Below are positions 42,539-51,171 of a stretch of 64,000 nt of DNA, one piece after another. This stretch comes from Myxococcales bacterium 68-20 (GTDB taxonomy: Bacteria > Myxococcota_A > Polyangia > Polyangiales > Polyangiaceae). The notes beneath the pieces were generated by a model. The model searched no databases and was not told where the DNA came from. It saw only the letters and a program-made list of their open reading frames with translations. The position numbers and the translations under genes were made by a program. Numbering within the stretch: the stretch's first letter is position 1; every line of letters starts with the position of its first letter. Where the stretch lies: positions 562,023 to 626,022 of the forward strand of contig MKVQ01000004.1 of assembly GCA_001899635.1 (NCBI GenBank), in the 5' to 3' direction.

Positions 42539-42656
42539 CGCCGCTCGCCCAGGCCGTCGTCGGTGCTCGCAGCGAAGCGTCGAAAAGCGATTCAGCCGTC
42601 GTCGTCGAGCGCCCGCAAGCAGTGCTGCAGCGCTTGCTGCATCGTACGCATCGTAC

Positions 42657-43370
42657 AGCGGCCGCGGCTTCAACGAGCTGACGCTCAACAAGGAGAACCG
42701 CCCGCACAATCCGATGATCAACGCGGGCGCGATCGCGACGAGCTCGCTCATCCGTCGCGGCGCGAGCGTCGCCGACCGCTTCGATCACGTCATGGAGCAA
42801 TGGCGCCTGCTCGCGGGTGGACAGAAGGCGGGCTTCTCCAACGCGGTCTACCTCTCGGAGAGAGACAAGGGCGATCGCAACTACGCGCTCGGCTACTTCA
42901 TGAAGGAGAAGCGCGTCTTCCCCGAGGGCACCGATCTGCTCCAGACGCTGGAGTTCTACTTCCAGTGCTGCTCGATCGAGACGTCGTGCGACCGGATGGC
43001 CGCCATCGCGGCGACCCTCGCCAACGGCGGCGTCTGCCCGATGACGGGCGAGCGCGTGCTTCGCTTCAGCACCGTGAGAAACTGCCTCTCGCTGATGTAC
43101 TCGTGCGGAATGTACGACTTCTCCGGGGAGTTCGCGTTCACGATCGGGCTGCCGGCGAAGAGCGGGGTCTCGGGCGGCCTCATGGTCGTCGTCCCGAACG
43201 TACTTGGCCTTTGCACCTGGTCGCCGCGCCTCGATCCGCTCGGCAACAGCGTCCGCGGCATCGCCTTCTGCGAGGAGCTCGTCGGTCGCTTCAACTTCCA
43301 CAACTACGACAACCTCGTCGGCTCCCTCGACTCGAAGCGAGACCCGCGCCGTCGAATGCTGCTCGGCTGA
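42657..43370 (+). pseudogene. 5'-truncated animal-type glutaminase
   Basis: From about codon 42657 the frame reads SGRGFNELTLNKENRPHNPM, INAGAIATSSLI, GFSNAVYLSERDKGDRNYAL, LEFYFQCCSIET, TLANGGVCPMTGERVL, SCGMYDFSGEFAFTIGLPAK and FHNYDNL. This follows human kidney-type glutaminase nearly motif by motif and keeps the later substrate residues (the NAGA Asn, SER-Glu and the MYD Tyr). The N-terminal half of the fold, including the catalytic SxxK serine and lysine, is absent: upstream of 42657 the frame is Arg/Ala-rich non-homologous sequence. It should be inactive as a glutaminase. The truncation is internal to the window, so it is a real deletion or rearrangement. Confidence 0.8.
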
Positions 43371-43549
43371 CGCCGCGACACAGAGCGCTCGTCTCGAGGA
43401 CGACCGTCAGTCACCGTCGCTCACAGATCATGGATCGGCGGTCCGGCAGCATTCACGGAATGCCGTTTCGGGCAGCACCGCCAAGCCCTCATCATATCCA
43501 GAACCTACAGCGGCAAGCGGCGCGGCACGGCTTGTGCTCGCGTGTGGGC

Positions 43550-44911
43550 ATGATGCGCTGGTTCTTTGGGGTGGCGAGCTCGATGATGGCTCTCGCGATC
43601 GGCGCGGGCTGTCAGGGGACGAGCGTGGACGATGTAGAGTCCAGCGAGGCGGCCAACACCGAGGGGCGGCCCCTCACGGTAATCGCCGCTCGCGAATGGG
43701 GCCGCTGCTGGTTCGACGCCGTCAGCACCGGAGCGCAGCTCTCGTGCACCTCGACACCGCGTGGAGAGGACCCGCTCGGCGCGAAGCTCGAAGTGACGTC
43801 GGTCGGATATGGCGCCCCGGACCCGTCGCAGGTCGTCACCTTCAGCAAGGACCTCGACATCGAGGCTGGCGGCACCGTCGTCCTCGGCACGTTCCCTCGA
43901 ACGAGCTTCCCGGTCATGGTGATGATGCACGTGACGTTCACCCGCGAGGCGTCGGAGGCCATCGGCAACCACCGCGGGGTCGACCTATGGCTCGAGCCCA
44001 AGGTCGATCGACCGGAAGATCTTTCATCGAGCCGCCCGGCGGTCATCAAGCAGCCGTTCGATCTCTGGCCAGTGGCGTTCATCGATGGGGTCTCGAGCGG
44101 TCGCGGCGCGTTCTCGGTCGCGTCGGAGTACACGTTGCCGCTCGGCTCGCTCGAAGGCTTCCTCGACGAGCGCGAGATGCCTATCAGGCAGTGGTTCACG
44201 GGCGTGCAGCAGAAGGGAAAGGTCCGCTACTTCGCTGCACCGACGTCGGGCGCGATCCCGCTCGAGCTCAATGTCCACAACATCGCCAAGCCTGCGTCGA
44301 TCGAACGCCCCGGCTACTACACGGTCACGGCCGACGGATTGCGCGTCGCGACCTCCGAAGAGAGCGCGCGTGACTTCCCACCATCCGCCGACGGCGACGA
44401 TGCGGAGCCCACGCCGAACAACCCGGGATCCACGCCGGACGCTTCGTCGCCCAGCCCGCCCGCGCCGCCGGCCGACACGGATCCGTCGTGCGGTGGAGAT
44501 GGGCAGGTCCGGTGCAACAACACGCGCTGCGATGACGGCACGCGATGGGACACGACCACGCAAAAGTGCGTGGCATGCGGAGCAAACGGACAGACGTACT
44601 GCTTCGACAGTCCGAACAACAGCAGCGGCAACTGGAAGTGCGATGACGGCACGCGATGGGACGCGACCACGCAAAAGTGCGTGACGTGCGGAGCAAGCGG
44701 ACAGACCTATTGCGTCGACAGCCCGAACAACATCAGCGGCAACTGGAAGTGCGATGGCGGCACGCGATGGGACGCGACCACGCAAAAGTGCGTGACGTGC
44801 GGAGCAAGCGGACAGACCTATTGCGTCGACAGCCCGAACAACATCAGCGGCAACCGCATCTGCAACCCCGGGCTCCGCTACGACTCGAGCACGGGCAGCT
44901 GCATCCAGTAG
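43550..44911 (+). CDS. Lipoprotein with Cys-rich 37-residue tandem repeats
   Basis: 453 residues from ATG 43550 (MMRWFFGVASSMMALAIG then AGC lipobox). Residues 30-275 form a domain of unknown type (VIAAREWGRCWFDAVSTGAQ and RSRPAVIKQ-like stretches give no match I know). A Pro/Ala/Asp linker (about 285-318) precedes Cys-rich repeats: three 37-residue units of the form CDDGTRWDATTQKCVTCGAS-GQTYC...NWK and a partial fourth (CNPGLRYDSSTGSCIQ). Each repeat has four to five cysteines, likely disulfide-paired, as in TIL/EGF-like surface modules. Probably an outer-membrane or surface protein that binds a partner through the repeats. Confidence 0.82.
   Translation: MMRWFFGVASSMMALAIGAGCQGTSVDDVESSEAANTEGRPLTVIAAREWGRCWFDAVSTGAQLSCTSTPRGEDPLGAKLEVTSVGYGAPDPSQVVTFSKDLDIEAGGTVVLGTFPRTSFPVMVMMHVTFTREASEAIGNHRGVDLWLEPKVDRPEDLSSSRPAVIKQPFDLWPVAFIDGVSSGRGAFSVASEYTLPLGSLEGFLDEREMPIRQWFTGVQQKGKVRYFAAPTSGAIPLELNVHNIAKPASIERPGYYTVTADGLRVATSEESARDFPPSADGDDAEPTPNNPGSTPDASSPSPPAPPADTDPSCGGDGQVRCNNTRCDDGTRWDTTTQKCVACGANGQTYCFDSPNNSSGNWKCDDGTRWDATTQKCVTCGASGQTYCVDSPNNISGNWKCDGGTRWDATTQKCVTCGASGQTYCVDSPNNISGNRICNPGLRYDSSTGSCIQ
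44528..44860 (+). repeat. 111-bp in-frame tandem repeat, three copies
   Basis: Units begin at 44528, 44639 and 44750, with a degenerate fourth from 44861. Units 2 and 3 are nearly identical, pointing to recent duplication or gene conversion within the lipoprotein gene. Confidence 0.9.
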
Positions 44912-44987
44912 AGCGCGCTCGATCGCGTCAAAGCCGACGCCCGCAGGGGCGGCTATGCGCCCGGGCAGAGCCCGGGTGAGGAGCCGC

Positions 44988-45629
44988 TCATCCGGTCGCG
45001 GTCGTGCGCGCGTTGTAGCGCGCGAGGAGCGAGGTGAGCTCTCGCTCGCTGACGAAGACATCGTCGACCTCGTCGCTCTCGAGGAGCATCTCATAGAGGG
45101 CGCCCGCGTCCTGCATCGGGAGCTCGGCACCGAGCGCGCCGCCGCCCGTGGCGAGCGCGATGTGCTCCTCACGCACGAGCCATGCGAGGAAGGCCCTTCC
45201 GTCGTCGTCGCCCTGCTTCCGTCGCGTCGCCTCGACCTCCACCTCGTAGTCGGCCAGATACGCGACAGCCGCTTCGCGATGCGCTGCCGGACTCGCTTCG
45301 ATGTCGCGTCCGAGGTCCGCATCGAACAAGGTGCACTTGAGTGATGCGGCGAGGGCGTGGAATGCCCAGGTGAGCAACGCAGCACTCGGCCCATGGGCCC
45401 TTCCCGTCACGCGCAGGCCTTGCCCGGCGAAGTCGAGCAGGAACGCGGCGGAGGCGGCGTCACTCGGCGAAAGCCCGAGCGTGAGCCGTAGCTCTTGCCC
45501 GTGCATCGTGCCTCGAGGCTCGGTGGCGCCCGCATGGACCTTCGCGCGCAGCGCAAGCACCTGCGTGAACTTCGCAGGAAGGAGGAGGCCGCTCGCGGTC
45601 GTCTGCTTGAGGGTGAGGTCGTTCGACAT
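44988..45629 (-). CDS. Hypothetical protein
   Basis: 213 residues from ATG 45629 (MSNDLTLKQTTASGLLLPAK). No signal peptide or membrane segment. A predicted alpha/beta protein with blocks GQELRLTLGLSPSDAASAAF, LLTWAFHALAASLKC and AHREAAVAYLADYEVEVEAT. I do not recognise the family. The C-terminal part (ELPMQDAGALYEMLLESDEV) is acidic and helical. It follows the ferritin-like gene on the same strand by 85 bp and could be in its operon. Confidence 0.65.
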   Translation of the reverse strand: MSNDLTLKQTTASGLLLPAKFTQVLALRAKVHAGATEPRGTMHGQELRLTLGLSPSDAASAAFLLDFAGQGLRVTGRAHGPSAALLTWAFHALAASLKCTLFDADLGRDIEASPAAHREAAVAYLADYEVEVEATRRKQGDDDGRAFLAWLVREEHIALATGGGALGAELPMQDAGALYEMLLESDEVDDVFVSERELTSLLARYNARTTATG

Positions 45630-45714
45630 GGGCTCGCAGGGAGGAACGCGTTCTTTACATCAAGCTGGCGAACGACGCGATGAGAGCGAGGTCCGTCCCG
45701 GAGCCGCGGACCGG

Positions 45715-47184
45715 TCACGCGACCGCGGCGAGCGCCGGCTGCATGAAACGCCCCTCGAGCGCATCGAGGAGCGCGAGCGCGCGATTCGCCGGGGGGATCC
45801 CGGCGACGTCTTCGAGCTCGCGCCCCGGTTCGCGCCCAAGCGCCGACCGTAGATCCGCGAGCGCCTCTGCCCGGGCGCTCGCAACCGTCATGCGGTCTTC
45901 GACCGAGAGCTGAGGCTCCAGCCAGGCCGCGACGTCCCATGCAAGACCGGCGTGGCGGGTCTCGTCCTCCGCGATACCCCGCATCATCGCTGCGATCGAC
46001 GAATCGCTCGCGGCCAGGGCCTGGTGGTGAGCGACCAGCGCGCCGTACGTCTCGCGCACGCAGCCCTCGACGGCGTTCTCGAGCGCGATCTCGAGCATCG
46101 TCCGCCTCGCGACCGGCTCGATCACGGGAGCCACCGGATGTCCGCCGCGTCGCCTTGCAGCCTTCGCGGTCATCCTCGCATGCCTGATCTCGTCGTCACG
46201 ACTCGCGAGGGCGCTCTCGACCAGCGCGTGCGGCGCTCCGAGCATGGACAGCTCGCTCGCCAATCGCTCGAACGCGACGACACTCGCGGCCTCGAGGTGG
46301 GCAGCATCGGTGAAGAAGCGACCGACAGGGTCGATGCACTCCTCACGAGCGCGCGCACGCGTCGACGCGAGCCCTTCGGGTCTCCGTCCGATGGCGCAGT
46401 TCGGGTCCCCCTCCTGCACGAGCTTCGTCTGCGTGACGGTCACCTCTCCCGTGCCGGTCACGTCGAGCATGTGCTCCTCGATCTTGGCTCCCTCACCGCA
46501 GGCGTGTCCCGATTGCACACGGAGCAACCATCCGGTCGGTGTCCGCTTCGCGTTGGCGCTGCCGTCGCAGACGAAGCGATACTCGCCCGTAGCCGTGGCG
46601 AGGAACGCGGCGTCCTTGCCGTTCTCGACCACCTTCACGAAGTCACGGAGGGCGTCGATCGATGTGACAATCCCGATCGCGTCCTGCGCCGTCCACACCA
46701 GGTAGCGATGGCGCGGCGGCTCCATGCCGTAGGAGAACGCCCGCCAGCCCGCAGCGGAGCGCAGCGCGGCAAGGTCCTGCTTACACTTCGTCGTTCGCGG
46801 GCCGAACGCGCAAGGAGTTCCTTGGCTCGCAACCACGACAGGGCTGCTGCTGCCATCGAGCTCGTACTCGTCGCGCAGCTCCATGTAGTCGACCGCGCCA
46901 TCCGCGGGGGCGCTGCCGTCGGAGCGCGTGACGCCCTCGAGAAGCCGGTGCTCCTGGCCCGTGCACACGTCGACATCGCGATCGAAGCCCCCGGACGAGC
47001 GGCTCGCCCCTGAAGTCCCCTGCGCCCCTGACATCCCGTTCGGGGCTTCGGAGCCGCTCCCCGTCGGCGACGTGCTCGCCCCCTCCACGCTCCCGAGCGG
47101 AGCAGCGCTCCCTCCGCACCCAGCCGCAATGGCAGCACCGGCGATCGCTGGCAGGAGAGCCGCAAGACGAATCTGATGGCGCAT
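45715..47184 (-). CDS. Lipoprotein with C-terminal ferritin-like domain
   Basis: 489 residues. Lipoprotein signal MRHQIRLAALLPAIAGAAIA then AGCGG; a Gly/Ser-rich linker to about 70; a soluble domain with Cys pairs (DVDVCTGQEH, GTPCAFG, EYRFVCDGSA, GHACGEG). The ferritin-like four-helix domain (about 300-455) keeps the diiron ligands: HLEAASVVAFERLASEL (Glu), RDDEIRHARM (ExxH), ENAVEGCVRETYGAL (Glu) and AEDETRHAGLAW (ExxH). Such exported ferritin-like proteins are common in myxobacteria; they may act in metal or redox chemistry in the envelope. Catalytic activity is not shown. Confidence 0.87.
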   Translation of the reverse strand: MRHQIRLAALLPAIAGAAIAAGCGGSAAPLGSVEGASTSPTGSGSEAPNGMSGAQGTSGASRSSGGFDRDVDVCTGQEHRLLEGVTRSDGSAPADGAVDYMELRDEYELDGSSSPVVVASQGTPCAFGPRTTKCKQDLAALRSAAGWRAFSYGMEPPRHRYLVWTAQDAIGIVTSIDALRDFVKVVENGKDAAFLATATGEYRFVCDGSANAKRTPTGWLLRVQSGHACGEGAKIEEHMLDVTGTGEVTVTQTKLVQEGDPNCAIGRRPEGLASTRARAREECIDPVGRFFTDAAHLEAASVVAFERLASELSMLGAPHALVESALASRDDEIRHARMTAKAARRRGGHPVAPVIEPVARRTMLEIALENAVEGCVRETYGALVAHHQALAASDSSIAAMMRGIAEDETRHAGLAWDVAAWLEPQLSVEDRMTVASARAEALADLRSALGREPGRELEDVAGIPPANRALALLDALEGRFMQPALAAVA

Positions 47185-47326
47185 GGCGCGTCCGCACGTG
47201 CAACGCGTGTTCCCAGCGGAGGTTCGCGAAGAATACAGCTCAGCTCGCGAGACCTCTGCCGCGCATCGGCTCGCTGACGAGGTAGATCGCGAGCTGGAGA
47301 ACGGTGGCCCGTGAGAAAACGGCGGT

Positions 47327-47728
47327 CTAACGAGCCCGCGGTTGGATCGCGTGGCGCTGGGAGAGAGACAGCTCCGCCCAGTCTTCGGCCGGGTAGACGA
47401 TGTCCCGATCGTCGGCGTCGACGCGGACCGCCACCGTCGCCCCGTCCACGATCCTGGCGAGCCCGAGCTCGAAGACGTACCAGCGCGCCGTCACCGCGCG
47501 ACCGTCCACGAGGAGCTCGAGAATGACCTCGGGGCCATGGCGCCCGCCGTATCGGAGCGCACCCGAGCTTTGCTTCGTCGAGAGCACGGTCGCCGACGCT
47601 CGGCGAGCGCGGGAGAGTCGCGCCTTCCTCTCGCGTTCCATCGCTTCGCCTCGCCGCGCCGCGTAGACGACGAACGCGACCAACGCGACCAACGCGGCGA
47701 TCGTCCAAACGGGTCCCGAGAGTGACAT
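47327..47728 (-). CDS. Small single-pass membrane protein
   Basis: 133 residues from ATG 47728, preceded by a strong purine-rich ribosome-binding site (AGGAGGAGAAGGGAAG). One N-terminal transmembrane helix (GPVWTIAALVALVAFVVYAA) is followed by a basic segment and a beta-rich cytoplasmic domain (SATVLSTKQSSGALRYGG, VILELLVDGRAVTARWYVFE, VDGATVAVRVDADDRDIVYP). The latter resembles the DUF3592/NfeD-like beta-barrel fold of small membrane proteins; this is a loose fit. Isolated gene of unknown function. Confidence 0.72.
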   Translation of the reverse strand: MSLSGPVWTIAALVALVAFVVYAARRGEAMERERKARLSRARRASATVLSTKQSSGALRYGGRHGPEVILELLVDGRAVTARWYVFELGLARIVDGATVAVRVDADDRDIVYPAEDWAELSLSQRHAIQPRAR

Positions 47729-47989
47729 CTTCCCTTCTCCTCCTTCCTCCCGGCGCACGGTGCTGCGGGCGCGCGGGCAGGACGAGGTTCGCACCGCACG
47801 CCGCATGCCACGACGCCCTAGCTGAAATGCCCGAGCAAATCAGTTCCGGCGTGCGGCTCGCACCGGCTCGGGGGCGTGCGTGCACGGGTCCGCGCCGTGC
47901 GCGCACGCCCGGCGCATCGAGGGCCCGCTCGAACGAGTCGCCGTGCGCTCGCCGTCTCATCCAAGAGCAGGCTTCACTGTTCCGACTTG

Positions 47990-49030
47990 TCAGTCGACCG
48001 CCCTGACGCCGTGATCGCGCGCTTGCACGCCCGGGTGGTGGGACGACGACGGGCTGCTCTTCGCCGCCATCGTGAGCACGCCAACCGAACACAGTGCGAG
48101 AAAGCAGATGATGAACGCAAGCCGACGGCCCGAGCGGTCGGGAATGGCTTGTAGGAGCACGTCAGGGCTCGTGTGACCGAGCACGTCGAGACTCGTGTGA
48201 CCGAGCACCGGGCGGACGGATGGGTCCGGCGCCGATGGCTGCATCGGCGCCTCGGACGGCCTCGGTGCATCGAAGACCGCGAGCACGTTCCGACTCGATT
48301 CGCTCCGCCCGGGTGCAGGTCGGAGACCGCTCCCCGAATCGCTCGCATCCTCGAGGTCGAGGCAGACCTCGGCGCTGACGAGCGCGGAGCGGAGGGATGG
48401 CTCGGGCGCCGGTGGCTGCATCGGCGCGTCGGACGGCCTCGGTGCATCGGTGACCGCGGGCACGCTCCGACTCGGTTCGGTCCGCTCGGGAATCCGTGCC
48501 TCGGACGGCCTCGGCGCATCGGTGACCGCGGGCACGTTCCGACTCGGTTCGGTCCGCTCGGGAATCGGTGCCTCGGACGGCCTCGGCGCATCGGTGACCG
48601 CGGGCACGTTCCGACTCGATTCGGTCCGCTCGGGAATCGGTGCCTCGGACGGCCTCGGTGCATCGGTGACCGCGGGCACGCTCCGACTAGATTCGGTCCG
48701 CTCGGGAATCGGCGGCCCCGGCGCTTCGGTCCGCTCGGGAGCGGCTCGTAGACCGCTCGCCGAATCGCTCGCATCCTCGAGGTGGCCGCTATCGAGCACG
48801 GCGATGGGCTTCCGAAGCACCACCGAGGGCGCCAGTGAAGGCCTCTTCGCGGCGACCATCGCGATCACCTGGCGACGCTCGGAATCCGGAATCCTCGTCG
48901 TAGGGAGCTCGTCGGGAGATCCCTTTCCGTCGCGCATCGCGATCACCTGACGACGCGCGGCGCTCGGAATCCTCGTGGTGGGGAGTTCTTCCAGAATTGC
49001 ATCGTCAGGATGGCGAACGATCTTGCTCAT
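47990..49030 (-). CDS. Tail-anchored repeat protein of unknown function
   Basis: 346 residues from ATG 49030, with AAGGGA 6-11 nt upstream. The N-terminus has two copies of ELPTTRIPxxxRRQVIAM (ILEELPTTRIPSAARRQVIA and the next). The middle is low-complexity: 24-residue repeats built on PERTEPSRNVPAVTDAPRPS (four DNA-level copies) plus further diverged ones. Near the C-terminus is a single membrane helix (RLAFIICFLALCSVGVLTMA) with a short Ser/His-rich tail. The repeats are cytoplasmic if it is tail-anchored. LPTTRIP-type motifs could be docking or phosphorylation sites (Thr pairs) for the Ser/Thr kinases of this genome; that is inference. Confidence 0.7.
   Translation of the reverse strand: MSKIVRHPDDAILEELPTTRIPSAARRQVIAMRDGKGSPDELPTTRIPDSERRQVIAMVAAKRPSLAPSVVLRKPIAVLDSGHLEDASDSASGLRAAPERTEAPGPPIPERTESSRSVPAVTDAPRPSEAPIPERTESSRNVPAVTDAPRPSEAPIPERTEPSRNVPAVTDAPRPSEARIPERTEPSRSVPAVTDAPRPSDAPMQPPAPEPSLRSALVSAEVCLDLEDASDSGSGLRPAPGRSESSRNVLAVFDAPRPSEAPMQPSAPDPSVRPVLGHTSLDVLGHTSPDVLLQAIPDRSGRRLAFIICFLALCSVGVLTMAAKSSPSSSHHPGVQARDHGVRAVD
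48431..48718. repeat. 72-bp tandem repeat, four copies
   Basis: GGACGGCCTCGG followed by CGCATCGGTGACCGCGGGCAC recurs with starts at 48431, 48503, 48575 and 48647. It lies inside the tail-anchored protein gene, in frame (24 codons). A more diverged copy lies near 48254. No spacer/repeat alternation of the CRISPR kind. Confidence 0.9.
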
Positions 49031-50136
49031 GGCGATCCCTTCAGCGCCCGTGGTCGAACGCAGGTTTGGAGCGACGGTCGTTGTCGACGAGTGCCGCGCG
49101 AGGCCGGACGCCACCTTGGAGCTCACGCATCCCTGCGTCAGTAGCTGCCCGGACGGTGCGAACTGGCGATGCGGAGTGCGCTGGGCGCGGTGGCCACGTT
49201 GGAGCCGCTCACAGAGCCTCCAGCGTGGGGTCGATTGCGACCACGGCGCGGGGCTGCAAGAGCACTGCCGTACGCTCGATGGAATGCGCCTCGGGTCGTA
49301 GCACTCGACGACGACCGGCCATCGAAGGCGCGCTGCAGCGTCGGGGCGAGCTGAACGCATCCCAAGCGCGCCCCACAGTCGGTAGAGCGTGCGTGGCCGA
49401 ATTGGACAACCGGGGTGAGCTGTCTCGCACTGCGACCTCGCGAGCAGCTACTCCGTCACGCGGGCGTTTGTCGCCGACCTCGCATGCGTCCTGGCTCGTC
49501 ACGCGTCGAGAAGACTGTAGGCACATGGAGCGTAGAGAGGGGCTCCGCGGTCGATGTCGAACGAGCCGAGCGAGAGTGTTTCGCGTGTCCTCGCGTGCCC
49601 CGCAGCCACGGCAATCCTCGCCATGAACGCCGTCGCGTGGATCACACCCGCCTCGGTCCTCCCGAGCTCCGTTCAGCAGACGACGTCCGCTCGGCAGCGC
49701 GATGCTCGAGGCCGCTTCCTCGCGAGCCCTCGGCGCCCAGCCGGCGCGCACACGACAGGGCGGCTCGTCCCCCACGGCCGGATGACGAGCGCGCGTCTGC
49801 GCAGAGAACGCGTCAGCGCGAGAAGGCTACAGAGAGCACGGTGTACGCATCGAACCTTCGAAAGAGAACGGCACATCGCCGGCCGCATTGACTCGCGGAG
49901 GCAGGCCCGATGCTCTGCGACCATGGCCCAAGTCGTCTCGCGAGCTGTTCGCGCACTGGTCACTTCGACGTTCAGCGCCGGATTGATCGCGGCGCGTGGC
50001 TCGGAATCCAGCTCGTGGTTCAGCGACCTCGACCCCTTCACCGAGACGCCGCCGCCCTAGAGCCTTCGTAACCACGCATTGCGCTCGAGGGGCTCGGCCT
50101 CGTCGCTCCCCAAGGTCCACTCGACCTCGCCATTTC
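49031..50136. other. Gene-poor kilobase
   Basis: About 1.1 kb with no supported gene. Several short frames on both strands (for example 49209-49775 minus, 49415-49891 plus, 49554-50060 plus) have mixed, Arg/Ser-rich composition without start signals or motifs. Base composition is patchier and less GC-rich than coding parts. It could be a decayed gene region between the tail-anchored protein and the kinase operon. Confidence 0.5.
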
Positions 50137-51171
50137 TCAATTGCAGCAGATCGTCCGTTCGTCTTCGAAGGAGATCGTGCCAATCGGCGTCGACGGGGTT
50201 GCCGGCGTGCAGCCCCCCGTCACCTTCGACTTGTAGGCCTTCAGCTTGGTGATGCTCCCGTTCGCGGCGCATGCGCTCGTGATCGTGATGGCGGCGCTGC
50301 CCTGGCAGACGGGGTGAGTCCACAGCTCGAGCTCGACGTCACATGGGGTAGAGTCGCAAGAACAGCCCGTACACGCTCGCTGGTCCTTCACGAACGTGCC
50401 GCTAAGCCGCTGCTTGGTGAACGCCGCCGCCGGGCACTTGTTTGCCCCCGCTTTCGCCACACATCTCGCGAAGCCCGTTGCCTTCGGCAAGCACCGTTGC
50501 GCTCCAGGACAGCCAGCAGCGGCGCTCTGTGGTGGCGTGCACGTACGCCCATCCGTCGGGTCGCTCTTCGTCGGCGTATCCTTCGCGCTGCACGTTCCAT
50601 TGCCCGACGTGGCCATCGTGAAGCCACTCGGAAGATCCCAGCTCTTGCCAGTGCAGCTCGCATTGACCTGCAGAGCATCCGTCGAAGGAGTGACCATGCA
50701 GGTCAGCTCCGTCCCCTTCGTCAGTGTGATCGTCGCACCGCAGTCGCTACCGCAGTTGCACGCGCACGTGATCGTCCCATCGCCTTGAAGGACGCTCACA
50801 TCCGTAGACCCGGTGTAGCCCTCGGGGCAACTCGGCCTCGCGTCGTCTGCGAGCACCATCGGAGCCCACCCGTCCGGCGCTGGCTCCACGCATTCGAAAC
50901 CATCCGTGCATGCCGGGTCCGCGCAGTCGACGCTGCCATTGCAGTCGTTGTCGATGCCGTCGTCGCAGACCTCGACGCCAGTCGGCTCGCAGGTGGGCTC
51001 GATGACTGCTGCGTCACTGCCCGCTGCGCCGTCTCCCCCTCCGCCCAGGTCAGCGTCGCCGTCACTCCCTGCGATGAGCGCATCCGGGTCGATGACGAAT
51101 CCGCACGCCGCAACCAGCCCCGCCGCGCCGATGAACGCAGCAACCAACCCGCACACCTTCATCGCCTTCAT
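50137..51171 (-). CDS. Cys-rich MopE-like lipoprotein
   Basis: 344 residues. The signal MKAMKVCGLVAAFIGAAGLV then AACGF is a lipobox. An acidic Gly/Asp linker precedes EVCDDGIDNDCNGSVDCADP, the 'putative metal-binding motif' typical of MopE-like myxobacterial exported proteins. The rest holds over 20 cysteines (ITCACNCGSDCGATITLTKG, ACTGCSCDSTPCDVELELW) and ends ERTICCN. Several disulfides are expected; possibly copper/calcium binding. It is the last gene of a three-gene operon with the kinase, its ATG overlapping the previous TGA by 4 bp. Confidence 0.85.
   Translation of the reverse strand: MKAMKVCGLVAAFIGAAGLVAACGFVIDPDALIAGSDGDADLGGGGDGAAGSDAAVIEPTCEPTGVEVCDDGIDNDCNGSVDCADPACTDGFECVEPAPDGWAPMVLADDARPSCPEGYTGSTDVSVLQGDGTITCACNCGSDCGATITLTKGTELTCMVTPSTDALQVNASCTGKSWDLPSGFTMATSGNGTCSAKDTPTKSDPTDGRTCTPPQSAAAGCPGAQRCLPKATGFARCVAKAGANKCPAAAFTKQRLSGTFVKDQRACTGCSCDSTPCDVELELWTHPVCQGSAAITITSACAANGSITKLKAYKSKVTGGCTPATPSTPIGTISFEDERTICCN

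Noticed and set aside
48431-48718. Regular repeat array that could suggest CRISPR
   Set aside because: Contiguous 72-bp in-frame repeats without unique spacers, within a coding gene.
49554-50060. 168-codon plus-strand frame in the gene-poor kilobase
   Set aside because: No start signal, no recognisable fold pattern, Arg/Ser/Ala-rich.
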